Assembly: GCF_014652915.1 (NCBI RefSeq)
Contig: NZ_BMZS01000008.1
Location: 248,001-312,000, forward strand
Length of the DNA: 64,000 nucleotides
Reading direction: 5' to 3'
From: Thalassobaculum fulvum
Lineage (GTDB): Bacteria > Pseudomonadota > Alphaproteobacteria > Thalassobaculales > Thalassobaculaceae
The translations under genes and the position numbers were made by a program. Positions 34,043-44,466 of this stretch are shown piece by piece (position 1 is the first letter of the stretch; each line of letters starts with the position of its first letter). Below the pieces are notes generated by a model. It saw nothing but the letters and a program-made list of their open reading frames with translations. It ran no database searches and was not told the origin of the DNA.

Positions 34043-37000
34043 ACAGCGGACCGACAGCCGAAGGGGCGGGCGCCGACCTGCCGTCGCTCAGCGTCCGCCG
34101 GCCGCTGCTCGCCCTGGTGCTGAACCTGCTGATCGCGCTCGCCGGGGTGGCCGCGATGCTGGCGGTCGAGGTCCGCGAGCTGCCGAACGTCGACCGGCCG
34201 ATCGTCACGGTGCGCGGCATCCTGCAGGGCGCCTCGCCGGAGACCATGGACCGCGAGGTCACCAGCCTGATCGAGGGCGCCGTGGCCCGGGTGAACGGGG
34301 TCCGCGAGATCCACTCGTCGAGCGAGGAGGACAATTTCCGCATGCGGATCGAGTTCGGCCCCGGCGCCGATCTCGACACCGCCGCCTCCGACGTCCGCGA
34401 GGCGGTCAGCCGGGCCCAGCGCGAGCTTCCCGACGAGGTCGAGCAGCTGACCGTGGTGAAGGCCGACGCCGACGCCAGCCCGATCATGCGGCTGACGGTC
34501 CGCGGCCGGGAGCTGCGCCCGGACGACCTGGCGGAGATCGTCGAGCACGACATCGTGCCGGAGCTGATCTCGATCGACGGTGTCGCCGACGTCACGCTGT
34601 TCGGCGACCGCGAGCGGCAGGTCCGGGTGGTGGTCGACCCGCTGCGGCTGGCCGCCCACCGGCTGGCGGTGGCCGACGTGATCGCGGTGCTGGAGCGCGC
34701 GCCGTTCGACATCCCGGCCGGCAGCTTCTCGTCGGACGAGCAGGAGCTGATCGTGCGGGCCGACGCCACGGTCGAGACCGCCGCCGAGATCGCGGCGATG
34801 GTGATCCGCGACCCGGTACGGATCGGCGACGTGGCCGCGGTGTCGTTCGGCCCGGCCGACGCGGAGAGCCTGGTCCGGGTCGACGGCCGGCCGGTCGTCG
34901 GCCTCGGCATCGTGCGGCAGGCGCAGTCGAACACGGTCGAGATCTCGACCCGGGTGCGGGCCGCCGCGCAGGCCTTGAGCGACCGCTTCGAACGGGTCGA
35001 GGTCATCGTCACCTCGGACGACGCCCTGTTCATCCGCGGCTCGATCCGGGAGGTCGCGATCAGCCTCGGCCTGGCGGTGCTGATCGTGATCGCCACCCTC
35101 TGGCTGTTCCTCGGCTCGCCCAGCGCCACCCTGATCCCCTGCGTCTCGATCCCGATCGCGCTGATCGGCTCGGTGGCGGCGATCTGGCTGCTCGGCTTCT
35201 CGGTCAACATCCTCACCCTTCTGGCGCTGGTGCTGGCGACCGGCCTGATCGTCGACGACAGCATCGTGGTGCTGGAAAACATCCAGCGCCGCCGCGGCCA
35301 GTCCCTGGGCGCCCGGGCGGCCGCCGTGCTCGGGACCCGCCAGGTGTTCTTCGCGGTGATAGCCACCTCCGCGACCCTGGTCTCGGTGTTCGTGCCGATC
35401 TCGTTCCTGCCGAGCACCGCCGGCCGACTGTTCCGCGAGTTCGGCTTCGTGCTCTCGGTGGCGGTGCTGATCTCGTCCTTCGTGGCCCTGACGCTGGTCC
35501 CGGCGCTGGCCGCCCGGCTGGGCGACGGACCGCCGTCGCCGCGCGGGCTCCGGGCCGCGCTCGCCGGGATCGGGGATCGGCTGCTCCGGTGGTACGCGCG
35601 CAGCCTGCAGGTTGCGCTGGCGGTGCCGGTGCTGGTGGTGGCGGCGGCGCTGGCGGCGGCCGGCGGCGCCTGGCTCGCCTTCCAGCATCTCGACCACGAG
35701 CTGCTGCCGCCGGAGGACCGCGGCGTGATCTACGCGTTCGGTACCGGGCCGGACGGCGTCGGGCTGGAGTACAGCGACCGCGAGGCGCACCGCATGGAGG
35801 CGGTGCTGCAGCCCTATGTCGACAGCGGCATCATCGAATCGCTGTTCACCATCGTCGGCCGCTACGACCGGCACCGGGTGTTCATCGCCGCGCCGCTCGC
35901 CCCGTGGGACCGGCGCGACCGCAGCCAGCACGAGCTGATCGCCGAGATCGACGCCCGGATGAAGGAGATCCCGGGGATCCGGATCCGGGTCTACGGAACC
36001 AACAGCCTGAACCTGCGCGGCGCCGGCAGCGGCGTCGAAGGGGCGCTGGTCGGCAACGACTACCTGCGACTGTACGAGGCCGCCACCGGCCTGGCCCGGC
36101 GCATCGAGGACCGCATCCCCTACCTCTCGGACGTCCGGGTGTCCTACCAGCCGACCCAGCCGCAGCTCTCGGTGCGGATCGACCGACGGCGGGCTTCCGA
36201 CCTCGGCATCCCGCTCGACGACCTGGCCGAGACCCTCAGGGTGATGATCGACGGCTACGAGGTCGCCGACCTGAACGTCCGCGACGAGAGCGTCCCGATA
36301 CGGCTGGAGCCGCACGGCGGCCGGATCGACGATCCGAGCGACCTGGTGAACCTGTATGTCCGTACCGAGGCCGGCGACCTGGTCCCGCTTTCCAGCCTGG
36401 TGACGCTGCGCGAGGAAGGCGTGGCCAACGAGCTCGACCGCCACGTCCACCGGCGCGCCGTCGAGATCGACGCCGACATCGCGGCGGGGGTGCCGCTCGA
36501 CCGCGGGATCCGGGACGTCCGGGAACTGGCGGCGGAGACGCTGCCGGAGGACGTCGACTTCATCCTGCTCGGCGAGGCCGAGGCGCTGGAGGCCGCCGAT
36601 CGCGAGGTGGCGATCACCTACGCGATCGCGGTGGTCGTGGTGTTCCTGGTGCTGGTCGCCCAGTTCGAGAGCGTGACCAGCGCCGCCATCGTGCTGCTGA
36701 CGGTGCCCTTCGGGGTCGCCGCCGCGGTGTTCGCGCTGCTGCTGACCGGCACCTCGGTCAACATCTACAGCCAGATCGGCCTGGTGATGATGATCGGGCT
36801 GATGGCCAAGAACGGCATCCTGCTGGTCGAGTTCGCCGACCAGCTGCGCGATCGCGGCCTGTCGGTGCGCCGGGCGGTGGAGCGCGCCGCGGTCGTGCGG
36901 CTCCGGCCGATCGTGATGACCATGGTCTCCACCGTGCTCGGCGGCCTGCCGCTGATCCTGAGCGGCGGCCCCGGCGCCGAGGCCCGCGGCGCGATCGGCT

Positions 37001-37173
37001 GGGTGGTGTTCGGCGGCCTCGGCCTGGCCGCGGTGTTCACGCTGTATCTGACGCCAGTCGTCTATCTCGGTCTCGCCGGGCTGTCGCCGGCCCGCGCCCG
37101 GGCCGGCGAGCGGCTGCGGCGGGAGATGGCGCACGCCGAGACCGTGCCGGACACTGCCGAGGCCGGCGACTGA
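34039..37173 (+). CDS. RND efflux pump permease (HAE1/AcrB-type)
   Basis: This 1044-aa proton-driven exporter has 12 membrane helices and two large periplasmic loops. Motifs are SVRRPLLALVLNLLIALAGV at the start, LALVLATGLIVDDSIVVLEN in helix 4 (the proton-relay Asp pair), and QIGLVMMIGLMAKNGILLVE in helix 10. The start is GTG 34039, overlapping the adaptor stop (GTGA). The length is normal. Substrates are unknown. Confidence 0.95.
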   Translation: MNSGPTAEGAGADLPSLSVRRPLLALVLNLLIALAGVAAMLAVEVRELPNVDRPIVTVRGILQGASPETMDREVTSLIEGAVARVNGVREIHSSSEEDNFRMRIEFGPGADLDTAASDVREAVSRAQRELPDEVEQLTVVKADADASPIMRLTVRGRELRPDDLAEIVEHDIVPELISIDGVADVTLFGDRERQVRVVVDPLRLAAHRLAVADVIAVLERAPFDIPAGSFSSDEQELIVRADATVETAAEIAAMVIRDPVRIGDVAAVSFGPADAESLVRVDGRPVVGLGIVRQAQSNTVEISTRVRAAAQALSDRFERVEVIVTSDDALFIRGSIREVAISLGLAVLIVIATLWLFLGSPSATLIPCVSIPIALIGSVAAIWLLGFSVNILTLLALVLATGLIVDDSIVVLENIQRRRGQSLGARAAAVLGTRQVFFAVIATSATLVSVFVPISFLPSTAGRLFREFGFVLSVAVLISSFVALTLVPALAARLGDGPPSPRGLRAALAGIGDRLLRWYARSLQVALAVPVLVVAAALAAAGGAWLAFQHLDHELLPPEDRGVIYAFGTGPDGVGLEYSDREAHRMEAVLQPYVDSGIIESLFTIVGRYDRHRVFIAAPLAPWDRRDRSQHELIAEIDARMKEIPGIRIRVYGTNSLNLRGAGSGVEGALVGNDYLRLYEAATGLARRIEDRIPYLSDVRVSYQPTQPQLSVRIDRRRASDLGIPLDDLAETLRVMIDGYEVADLNVRDESVPIRLEPHGGRIDDPSDLVNLYVRTEAGDLVPLSSLVTLREEGVANELDRHVHRRAVEIDADIAAGVPLDRGIRDVRELAAETLPEDVDFILLGEAEALEAADREVAITYAIAVVVVFLVLVAQFESVTSAAIVLLTVPFGVAAAVFALLLTGTSVNIYSQIGLVMMIGLMAKNGILLVEFADQLRDRGLSVRRAVERAAVVRLRPIVMTMVSTVLGGLPLILSGGPGAEARGAIGWVVFGGLGLAAVFTLYLTPVVYLGLAGLSPARARAGERLRREMAHAETVPDTAEAGD

Positions 37174-37323
37174 CCGCCGCCGCCGGACGCACCGGGCTTC
37201 CGCCACCGACGCCGCTTCGTCTATCCTGTTGGCCGCGAGGCCGGACACGGCAAGGGCCGGATGCCGGCCGGCGGACCGGGGGGCGGGACGCCGAACGACG
37301 GCAACAGGGGGCAACCGACGACG

Positions 37324-38634
<1,311 letters not shown>

Positions 38635-38644
38635 GGAGGCGAGC

Positions 38645-38983
38645 GTGAAACTGATCAAGGCCATCTTCAAGCCGCACCGGCTCGACGCCGTGCGCGAGGC
38701 CATGGGCGAGGTCGGCATCCAGGGCATGACGGTGTCGGAGGTGAAGGGCTTCGGGCGCCAGAAGGGCCAGACCGAGATCTACCGGGGCGCCGAGTACCAG
38801 GTCTACTTCGTGCCGAAGGTCCAGCTCGAGACCGTGGTGCCGGACGAGCTGGCCGACCGGGCGGTCGAAGCGATCGCCGCGGCGGCCCGCACCGACCGCA
38901 TCGGCGACGGCAAGATCTTCGTGCTCGACGTCGACCGGGCCGTGCGCATCCGCACCGGCGAGGAGGGCGACGAGGCGCTGTAG
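38645..38983 (+). CDS. glnK: PII nitrogen-regulatory protein
   Basis: This 112-aa PII protein starts MKLIKAIFKPHRLDAVREAM. The T-loop has GQTEIYRGAEYQVYFVPK with Tyr51, the uridylylation site, in RGAEY. The C-terminal signature GDGKIFVLDVDRAVRIRTGE is intact. Because it is directly downstream of amtB, GlnK is the better name than GlnB. The start is GTG 38645 with GAGGCGA just upstream. Confidence 0.96.
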   Translation: MKLIKAIFKPHRLDAVREAMGEVGIQGMTVSEVKGFGRQKGQTEIYRGAEYQVYFVPKVQLETVVPDELADRAVEAIAAAARTDRIGDGKIFVLDVDRAVRIRTGEEGDEAL

Positions 38984-38984
38984 G

Positions 38985-39929
38985 TCAGGACCGGCGGGCG
39001 TCGGCCACCAGCGAGCGCGCCTCCCAGCGGCCGGACCGGACCGCATCGTCGACCAGGTCCAGGATCAGGCCGCGCATGGTCTCCAGCGCGAAGGTCGCCG
39101 GCCGCCCGGCCATCTCGCACAGGTAAAGGGTACGGGTCATCTCCGGCTCGACGATCGGCCGGACGTGCAGGGCGCCGGACTGCAGGTGCTCCTGCATGAT
39201 CAGCGTGGTGCCGACCAGGCAGCCGAGGCCGGCCACCAGCGAGCCGCCGATCGCCTGCAGCGAGTTCATCTGCAGCATCGCCCGGCTCTCGAGCTTCTTG
39301 AGCAGCCCCGGGTCGTCGATGATCGCCCGCGTCGACAGGCCCGGACGCAGCGACAGCAGGGGCAGCTCGAGCAGCTCGGCGAAGGCGATCGGCGCGTCGG
39401 TGCCGCCGATGATCTCCCGCCGGCCCAGGCACACCAGCCGCTCCTCCAGCACCGGCGTGGTCTTCAGCGCCGGCTCCGCGGTCGGGTTGTAGACCAGGGC
39501 GATGTCCACGTCCGAGTTCACCAGATGCATCACGATCGAGCCGGACAGGCCCTCGGTCAGGCACAGCCGCAGCTTCGGATAGTCGGCCAGCACCGCGCGC
39601 GCCAGCGGCACCCCGATCGCCTTGACCACCGAGTGCGACAGGCCGACCGAGACCTCGCCGGATATCTCGCCGTCGGCTTCGCGGATGTCGCGCTCGGCCG
39701 CCGCCATCGCCTTCAGGATCGACTTGGCATGGGCATAGAGCCGCTCTCCGGCCGCGGTCGGCTGCAGGCCGCGCGGCTTGCGCACGAACAGCGGGGTCGA
39801 CAGCTCGGCCTCCAGGTTGGCCAGGTGGTGGCTCAAGGCGGACACCGCCACGCGCGCATGCTGGGCGGCGTTCGACAGGGTTCCGTGTTCGTAGATCGCG
39901 GTGAAGTACCGTAGTTGCCGGACGTCCAT
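38985..39929 (-). CDS. LysR-type transcriptional regulator (nac/CynR-like)
   Basis: This 314-aa regulator has an N-terminal helix-turn-helix (MDVRQLRYFTAIYEHGTLSN, HARVAVSALSHHLANLEAEL) of the type that starts MDLRQLRYFV in nac-like LysR proteins, and a periplasmic-binding-like effector domain (VGLSHSVVKAIGVPLARAVL). ATG 39929 was chosen; the longer frame is not conserved. It is divergent from the CoA-transferase/TRAP operon and is the best candidate for its regulator. Confidence 0.92.
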   Translation of the reverse strand: MDVRQLRYFTAIYEHGTLSNAAQHARVAVSALSHHLANLEAELSTPLFVRKPRGLQPTAAGERLYAHAKSILKAMAAAERDIREADGEISGEVSVGLSHSVVKAIGVPLARAVLADYPKLRLCLTEGLSGSIVMHLVNSDVDIALVYNPTAEPALKTTPVLEERLVCLGRREIIGGTDAPIAFAELLELPLLSLRPGLSTRAIIDDPGLLKKLESRAMLQMNSLQAIGGSLVAGLGCLVGTTLIMQEHLQSGALHVRPIVEPEMTRTLYLCEMAGRPATFALETMRGLILDLVDDAVRSGRWEARSLVADARRS

Positions 39930-39950
39930 CGGTTTCTCGATTTTCGAACA

Positions 39951-39995
39951 CAACGTTACAATCACTATAATTTTCCGACAGGTCGGGCAACGTTA
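39951..39995. promoter_or_regulatory. Repeated CAACGTTA boxes in the LysR/CoA-transferase promoter region
   Basis: CAACGTTA occurs at 39951-39958 and at 39988-39995, as a direct repeat with 29 bases between. The second copy sits inside an imperfect palindrome CAGGT-N12-ACCTG (39979-40000). The space between (39961-39975) is AT-rich with TATAAT, a candidate -10. This layout suits a LysR-type operator shared by both genes. Confidence 0.45.
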
Positions 39996-40038
39996 ACCTG
40001 CCGAAGGGAACCACACCGCGCGACGGAGCTGCCGGCCG

Positions 40039-41208
40039 ATGGACGCGAACTTCAGGCCGCTCGACGGCATCCGCGTCGTCGAGATGAGCCACATGATAAT
40101 GGGGCCGTCCTGCGGCATGTTCCTGGGGTTCCTGGGTGCCGAGGTCATCAAGGTCGAGCCGCCTGCAGGCGACAAGACCCGCAGGCTGGGCGGCATGGGC
40201 CGGCCGATGTTCCCGCTGTTCAACCGCGGCAAGAAGTCGGTCCAGCTCGACCTGACCACCGAGGCGGGGCGTGCCGCGCTCGACCGGCTGCTGGCGACCG
40301 CCGACGTGTTCGTCGAGAACTTCCGCGACGCCTCGCTGTCGAAGATGGGCGCCGATCTGGAGCGCCTGCGGGCCACCTACCCCGGGCTGATCGTCGCCTC
40401 TCACAAGGGCTTCCTGCAGGGGCCCTACCAGGACCGCACCGCCCTCGACGAGGTGGTGCAGATGATGACCGGGCTCGCCTACATGACCGGACCGAGCGGC
40501 CGCCCGCTGCGCGTCGGCTCGTCGGCCAACGACATCATGGGCGGGCTGTTCGGGGCGTTCGCGGTCTTGGCCGCCCTGCTGGAGCGCAAGGAGACCGGGC
40601 GCGGCCGCGACCTGCGGATCGGCCTGTTCGAGAACTGCCTGCTGCTGGTCGCCCAGCACATGGTCCAGTTCGAGCTCGAGGGCCGCAACCCGCCGCCGAT
40701 GCCGGAGCGGGACTTCTCCTGGCCGGTCTACGACATCTTCGACACCGCCGACGGCCGCCAGATGTTCGTCGGCGCCGTGACCGAGGGACAGTGGTCGGCC
40801 TTGTGCGACCTGCTCGGGCTCGACGCGCTGAAGGCCGACCCGCGGCTGCAGACCCGGCCCGACCAGATCGCCGCGCGGTCGTGGACCATCCCGATCGTCG
40901 CGAAGGCGATCGCCGACCGCGACTCGCGCGAGCTGGAGCGGGCGTTCGAGGCGATCGGCATCCCCTACTCGCCGATCGCCCGGCCCTGCGACATGTACCA
41001 GGACCCGCACGTGATGCGCCCGGGAGGCCTCGCCACCTCGCGGCTGCCCGACGGTACCAGCTTCCGGGCGCCGTCGCTGCCGTTCGAGGTCGACGGCGTG
41101 ATGCTGGCCGGCGGCGGCGACCTGCCGGCGGTCGGCGACCATACCGACGCGGTCCTCGGCGCACTCGGCATGAACGCCGCCGCGATCGCCGCCGCCCGCG
41201 GCACCTGA
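40039..41208 (+). CDS. CaiB/BaiF-family CoA-transferase
   Basis: This 389-aa class III CoA-transferase starts LDGIRVVEMSHMIMGPSCGM, FLGFLGAEVIKVEPPAGD and has FNRGKKSVQLDLTTEAGRAA; the catalytic Asp lies in the later TALDEVVQMMTGLAYMTG segment (family usually has D169 in a similar position). It would activate an acid by moving CoA from a donor such as succinyl-CoA. It is the first gene of the putative catabolic operon, 65 bp upstream of dctP-2. Confidence 0.92.
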   Translation: MDANFRPLDGIRVVEMSHMIMGPSCGMFLGFLGAEVIKVEPPAGDKTRRLGGMGRPMFPLFNRGKKSVQLDLTTEAGRAALDRLLATADVFVENFRDASLSKMGADLERLRATYPGLIVASHKGFLQGPYQDRTALDEVVQMMTGLAYMTGPSGRPLRVGSSANDIMGGLFGAFAVLAALLERKETGRGRDLRIGLFENCLLLVAQHMVQFELEGRNPPPMPERDFSWPVYDIFDTADGRQMFVGAVTEGQWSALCDLLGLDALKADPRLQTRPDQIAARSWTIPIVAKAIADRDSRELERAFEAIGIPYSPIARPCDMYQDPHVMRPGGLATSRLPDGTSFRAPSLPFEVDGVMLAGGGDLPAVGDHTDAVLGALGMNAAAIAAARGT

Positions 41209-41273
41209 TCATCCCGGGGCGGGCACCGGTCCGTCCCACCAATTCGCGTCAAGAACCCAACGGGAGGAAGATC

Positions 41274-42266
41274 ATGAACAGGATCGCAGCTACCGTCGCA
41301 GCACTCGCGCTGTCGACCTCCATCGCCGGGGCGGCGTCGGCCGCCGAGACCATGCGCTGCAGCCACCAGCTGCCGCCGCCTCACCACATCGCCAAGGTCA
41401 TCGACCGCTGGGCGGCCGAGGTCGAGACGCTGTCGGGCGGCGAGATCGACGTCCAGGTGTTCGGCGCCGACAGCCTGGTGAAGGCCAAGGACAACATCCT
41501 GTCGACCGCCAAGGGCGACATCGAGTGTGCGTTCTCGCTGAACTTCCAGTGGGGCAAGACGCTGCCGCTGATGAACGTCACGCTGGGCCCGTACACCATG
41601 TCGTCGATCGCCGCCTGGAAGAAGTGGCCGACCTCCGAGGCCGCCGCCTTCCTGGAGGAGAAGCTGTCCGAGAAGGGCGTGAAGAACGTCGCCTGGATGT
41701 TCATCACCAACACCAGCGTGTTCACCTCCAAGGGCAAGGCGCTGATCACGCCGGAGGACTTCAAGGGCATCAAGATGCGCGGCATCGGCCCGTCCTTCGA
41801 CCGGGCGCTGAACGCCATGGGTGCGGCCACCGTGTCGATGCCGGGCAGCGAGGTCTACCAGGCGCTGGCGGCCGGCGTGATCGACGCCGCCATCACCGAC
41901 GTCGCCGCCGCCTGGTCGCGCAAGTACTACGAGGTCCAGGACCACATGACCGTGGTGCCGGTGCTGGCGGCCTACGTCCACGGCTACGTCAACCCCGCCT
42001 GGTACGCCAAGCTCAGCGACAAGTCGAAGGCCGCCCTCAAGCAGGCCGGCGAGAAGGCCGCCGGCTGGGCGCTCGAGGCCTCGCAGGAAGCGGCCGCCGC
42101 AGCCCCGCAGCAGCTCGCCGACAAGGGCGTGAAGGTGCACATCGCGACCGACGCCGAGAACGCCGCGTTCAAGGCGATCATGCAGCCGGCCTACGCCGAG
42201 GGCTTCGAGAAGGAGACCGGCGCCGAGGGCAAGAAGCTGCTCGAACTGGTCGCGAAGATCCAGTAA
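41274..42266 (+). CDS. TRAP transporter periplasmic binding protein (second system)
   Basis: This 330-aa DctP-family protein has a signal peptide (MNRIAATVAALALSTSIAGA, then ASA) and the ligand lobe motif EDFKGIKMRGIGPSFDRALN, in which the conserved Arg holds a carboxylate. DctP-like GSEVYQALAAGVIDAAITDV and YYEVQDHMTVVP follow. It is distinct from the dctP at 3821. A strong ribosome site GGGAGGAAG precedes ATG 41274. The ligand is unknown, but the CoA-transferase and PrpD partners imply an organic acid. Confidence 0.93.
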   Translation: MNRIAATVAALALSTSIAGAASAAETMRCSHQLPPPHHIAKVIDRWAAEVETLSGGEIDVQVFGADSLVKAKDNILSTAKGDIECAFSLNFQWGKTLPLMNVTLGPYTMSSIAAWKKWPTSEAAAFLEEKLSEKGVKNVAWMFITNTSVFTSKGKALITPEDFKGIKMRGIGPSFDRALNAMGAATVSMPGSEVYQALAAGVIDAAITDVAAAWSRKYYEVQDHMTVVPVLAAYVHGYVNPAWYAKLSDKSKAALKQAGEKAAGWALEASQEAAAAAPQQLADKGVKVHIATDAENAAFKAIMQPAYAEGFEKETGAEGKKLLELVAKIQ

Positions 42267-42311
42267 CTGCGGGTCATGACGGACCCGCATGACCGACCCG
42301 GGGAGGGAACC

Positions 42312-42809
42312 GTGCCCTCCCCGGCCGACACTCCCTGGCCGCTGGCCGCGGCCAACGCGGTCTCGATCGCCGGCGGGGCGCTCGGCGCCCTGCTGATCGT
42401 CGTGGTTCTGGCCATGACCACGGTCGGCGTGTTCAGCCGCTACGTGCTGTCGCGCCCGATTCTCGGGATCGACGAGGGCACCGGCTTCCTGGTCGTCGCG
42501 ATCGTCATGCTGGGAGCGGCCGAGGCCCTGCGCAAAGGCGACCATATCCGCATCGACCTGCTGGTGGACGTCGTCGGGCCGCGAACCCGCCTCGTCCTCG
42601 ACCTGTGGGCCCATGCCGCCGTGCTGGCGTTCGCGGTGCTGCTGTTCCGGACCGCCTGGCACACGGTGAGCTTCTCGCACTCGTTCGGCGCCTATTCGGA
42701 CGGCTACCTGGCCCTGCCGCTGTGGATCCCGCAGTCGGCGATGCTGGTCGGGGCCGTGCTGCTCGGCCTGCAGGCGGTCGCCGGGCTGGTGCGGCAGGTG
42801 TGGCGGTGA
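42312..42809 (+). CDS. TRAP transporter small permease (second system)
   Basis: This 165-aa DctQ-type protein has four membrane helices (AVSIAGGALGALLIVVVLAM; TGFLVVAIVMLGAAEALRKG; HAAVLAFAVLLFRTAW; AMLVGAVLLGLQAVAGLV) and the GVFSRYVLSRPI signature. GTG 42312 was chosen because GGGGAGGGAA lies just before it; an ATG-led frame from 42276 would put that site inside the coding region. It follows dctP-2 by 45 bp. Confidence 0.85.
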   Translation: MPSPADTPWPLAAANAVSIAGGALGALLIVVVLAMTTVGVFSRYVLSRPILGIDEGTGFLVVAIVMLGAAEALRKGDHIRIDLLVDVVGPRTRLVLDLWAHAAVLAFAVLLFRTAWHTVSFSHSFGAYSDGYLALPLWIPQSAMLVGAVLLGLQAVAGLVRQVWR

Positions 42810-42854
42810 GCATGCGATCCCGCACGATGCGATCCGGCCAGACGCCCCCCTCCC

Positions 42855-42995
42855 TGACGTCATTCCGGGGCGGGCCGCGCGAGCGGCACGCATCCGGAAC
42901 CCACCGGTGGCTGCTGCGTCTGCCGCCGACGCTGCCCGTCGCTTCGTGGGTTCCGGCTCGCCCACGCCGACGCGTGGACGTCCGGAATGACGTCA
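42855..42995. repeat. Nested inverted-repeat intergenic element, family A copy 2
   Basis: The outer arms TGACGTCATTCCGG (42855-42868) and CCGGAATGACGTCA (42982-42995) are perfect 14-bp complements. The inner arms CCGGAACCCAC (42894-42904) and GTGGGTTCCGG (42946-42956) are perfect 11-bp complements. The order is swapped relative to copies 1 and 3: the TCCGGAATGACG arm is outermost. It fills the 292-bp gap between dctQ-2 and dctM-2 inside the operon, so it is transcribed with it. Confidence 0.8.
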
Positions 42996-43101
42996 GCAAA
43001 GGGGAAGCAAGGTCGCCCCGCACGAGCGAGCCGGCTCGAGGCGTACCGGCGGTCGACTGGCCCGTCCCGGAGCCGTCGCACCTGGCCCGGCGAGGGCGCC
43101 A

Positions 43102-44388
43102 ATGACGACCGTCCTGATCCTCGGCAGCCTGCTCGCCCTGCTGCTGACCGGCATGCCGATCTTCGCCGCCCTCGGCCTCGCCTCGCTCGGCGTGCTGATG
43201 CTGTACGAGGGCAAGATCTCCAGCATGGCGGACACCGTGTTCGCCAGCCTCGACAACCCGCTGCTCGCGACCATCCCGATGTTCGCCCTGATGGCGCACA
43301 TCATGATCAAGGCCAAGGTGGTCGACGACCTGTACGACATGGCCAACAAGCTGGTCGGGCACGTCAAGGGCGGGCTCGGCTTCGCCACCATCCTGTCGTG
43401 CACGATCTTCGCGACGATCTCCGGCTCGTCGGTGGCGACCGCGCTGACCATCGGCTCGATCGCGATCCCGCAGATGCAGCGCTTCCGGTACCGCAAGCGC
43501 GACACCTACGGGATCATCGCCGCCGGCGGCACGCTCGGCATCCTGATCCCGCCGTCCGGGCCGATGATCCTGTACGCGATCGTCACCAACGCCTCGATCG
43601 GCGCGCTGTTCCTGGCCGGGCTGGTGCCCGGGCTGCTGATGGCGGTGATGTTCGCCGGCTTCAGCTGGTTCCAGGCGAACGCCCACGGCGAGACCGTCGG
43701 GCAGGACTGGGCCGGCACGCGCGAGGTGCTGCGGGCGCTGCGCAAGTCGATCTGGGCGGTACTGATGCCGCCGGTGGTGCTGGGCGGCATCTATCTCGGG
43801 GTGTTCACCGCCGGCGAGGCGGCGGCGGTCGGCGCGGTCTACGCCCTGCTGGTGGCGCTGCTGGCCTACCGCAACGTCTCGTTCGCCGACCTGGTCGACT
43901 GCGCCTGGCAGACCCTGCGGACCAGCGCGATGCTGTTCATGATCATCGCGGCGGCCGCCCTGCTCGGCCACGCGGTCACGATCATCCGGCTGCCGGCCCA
44001 GCTGATGGAGGCGGTGACCGCGCTCGGCCTGTCGGAGACCGGGTTCATCTTCGCGGTCATGCTGACGATCTTCCTGCTCGGCATGTTCCTGGAGACCATC
44101 GCGATCATCCTGATCACCACGCCGATCATCCTGCCGGTTCTGATCGCCCTGCACATCGACCCGGTGTGGTACGGGGTCATGCTGATGATCAACCTGGAGC
44201 TGGCGCTGATCACCCCCCCGGTCGGCATGAACCTGTTCGTGATCAAGGGCGTCACCGGCGCCCCGCTGACCGACATCATGCGCGGTGCGGCGCCCTACGT
44301 GGCGCTGCTGCTGGTCGGGCTGGCGATCATCTGGGCGTTCCCCGAGCTGTCGCTCTGGCTGCCGCGAACGGCAGGGTTCGGGGGGTAG
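43102..44388 (+). CDS. TRAP transporter large permease (second system)
   Basis: This 428-aa DctM-type protein has TVLILGSLLALLLTGMPIFA at the start, TISGSSVATALTIGSIAIPQ near residue 100, GGTLGILIPPSGPMILYAIV and NLELALITPPVGMNLFVIKG, the standard order. About 12 helices are predicted. The gap from dctQ-2 contains a repeat element rather than a gene, which is unusual in TRAP operons where Q and M usually touch or overlap. Confidence 0.94.
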   Translation: MTTVLILGSLLALLLTGMPIFAALGLASLGVLMLYEGKISSMADTVFASLDNPLLATIPMFALMAHIMIKAKVVDDLYDMANKLVGHVKGGLGFATILSCTIFATISGSSVATALTIGSIAIPQMQRFRYRKRDTYGIIAAGGTLGILIPPSGPMILYAIVTNASIGALFLAGLVPGLLMAVMFAGFSWFQANAHGETVGQDWAGTREVLRALRKSIWAVLMPPVVLGGIYLGVFTAGEAAAVGAVYALLVALLAYRNVSFADLVDCAWQTLRTSAMLFMIIAAAALLGHAVTIIRLPAQLMEAVTALGLSETGFIFAVMLTIFLLGMFLETIAIILITTPIILPVLIALHIDPVWYGVMLMINLELALITPPVGMNLFVIKGVTGAPLTDIMRGAAPYVALLLVGLAIIWAFPELSLWLPRTAGFGG

Positions 44389-44466
44389 CAGCGTTCCGGC
44401 ACTCGCGTTGCCGCCAGCACGGGGCCGTGGCAGGCTTCGGGAAAACGGGCGAACGGGAGGATCGTC

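Noticed and set aside
37174-37323. Possible sigma54/NtrC promoter upstream of amtB
   Set aside because: I looked for GG-N10-GC with a surrounding TGGCAC/TTGC match and found none of acceptable quality.
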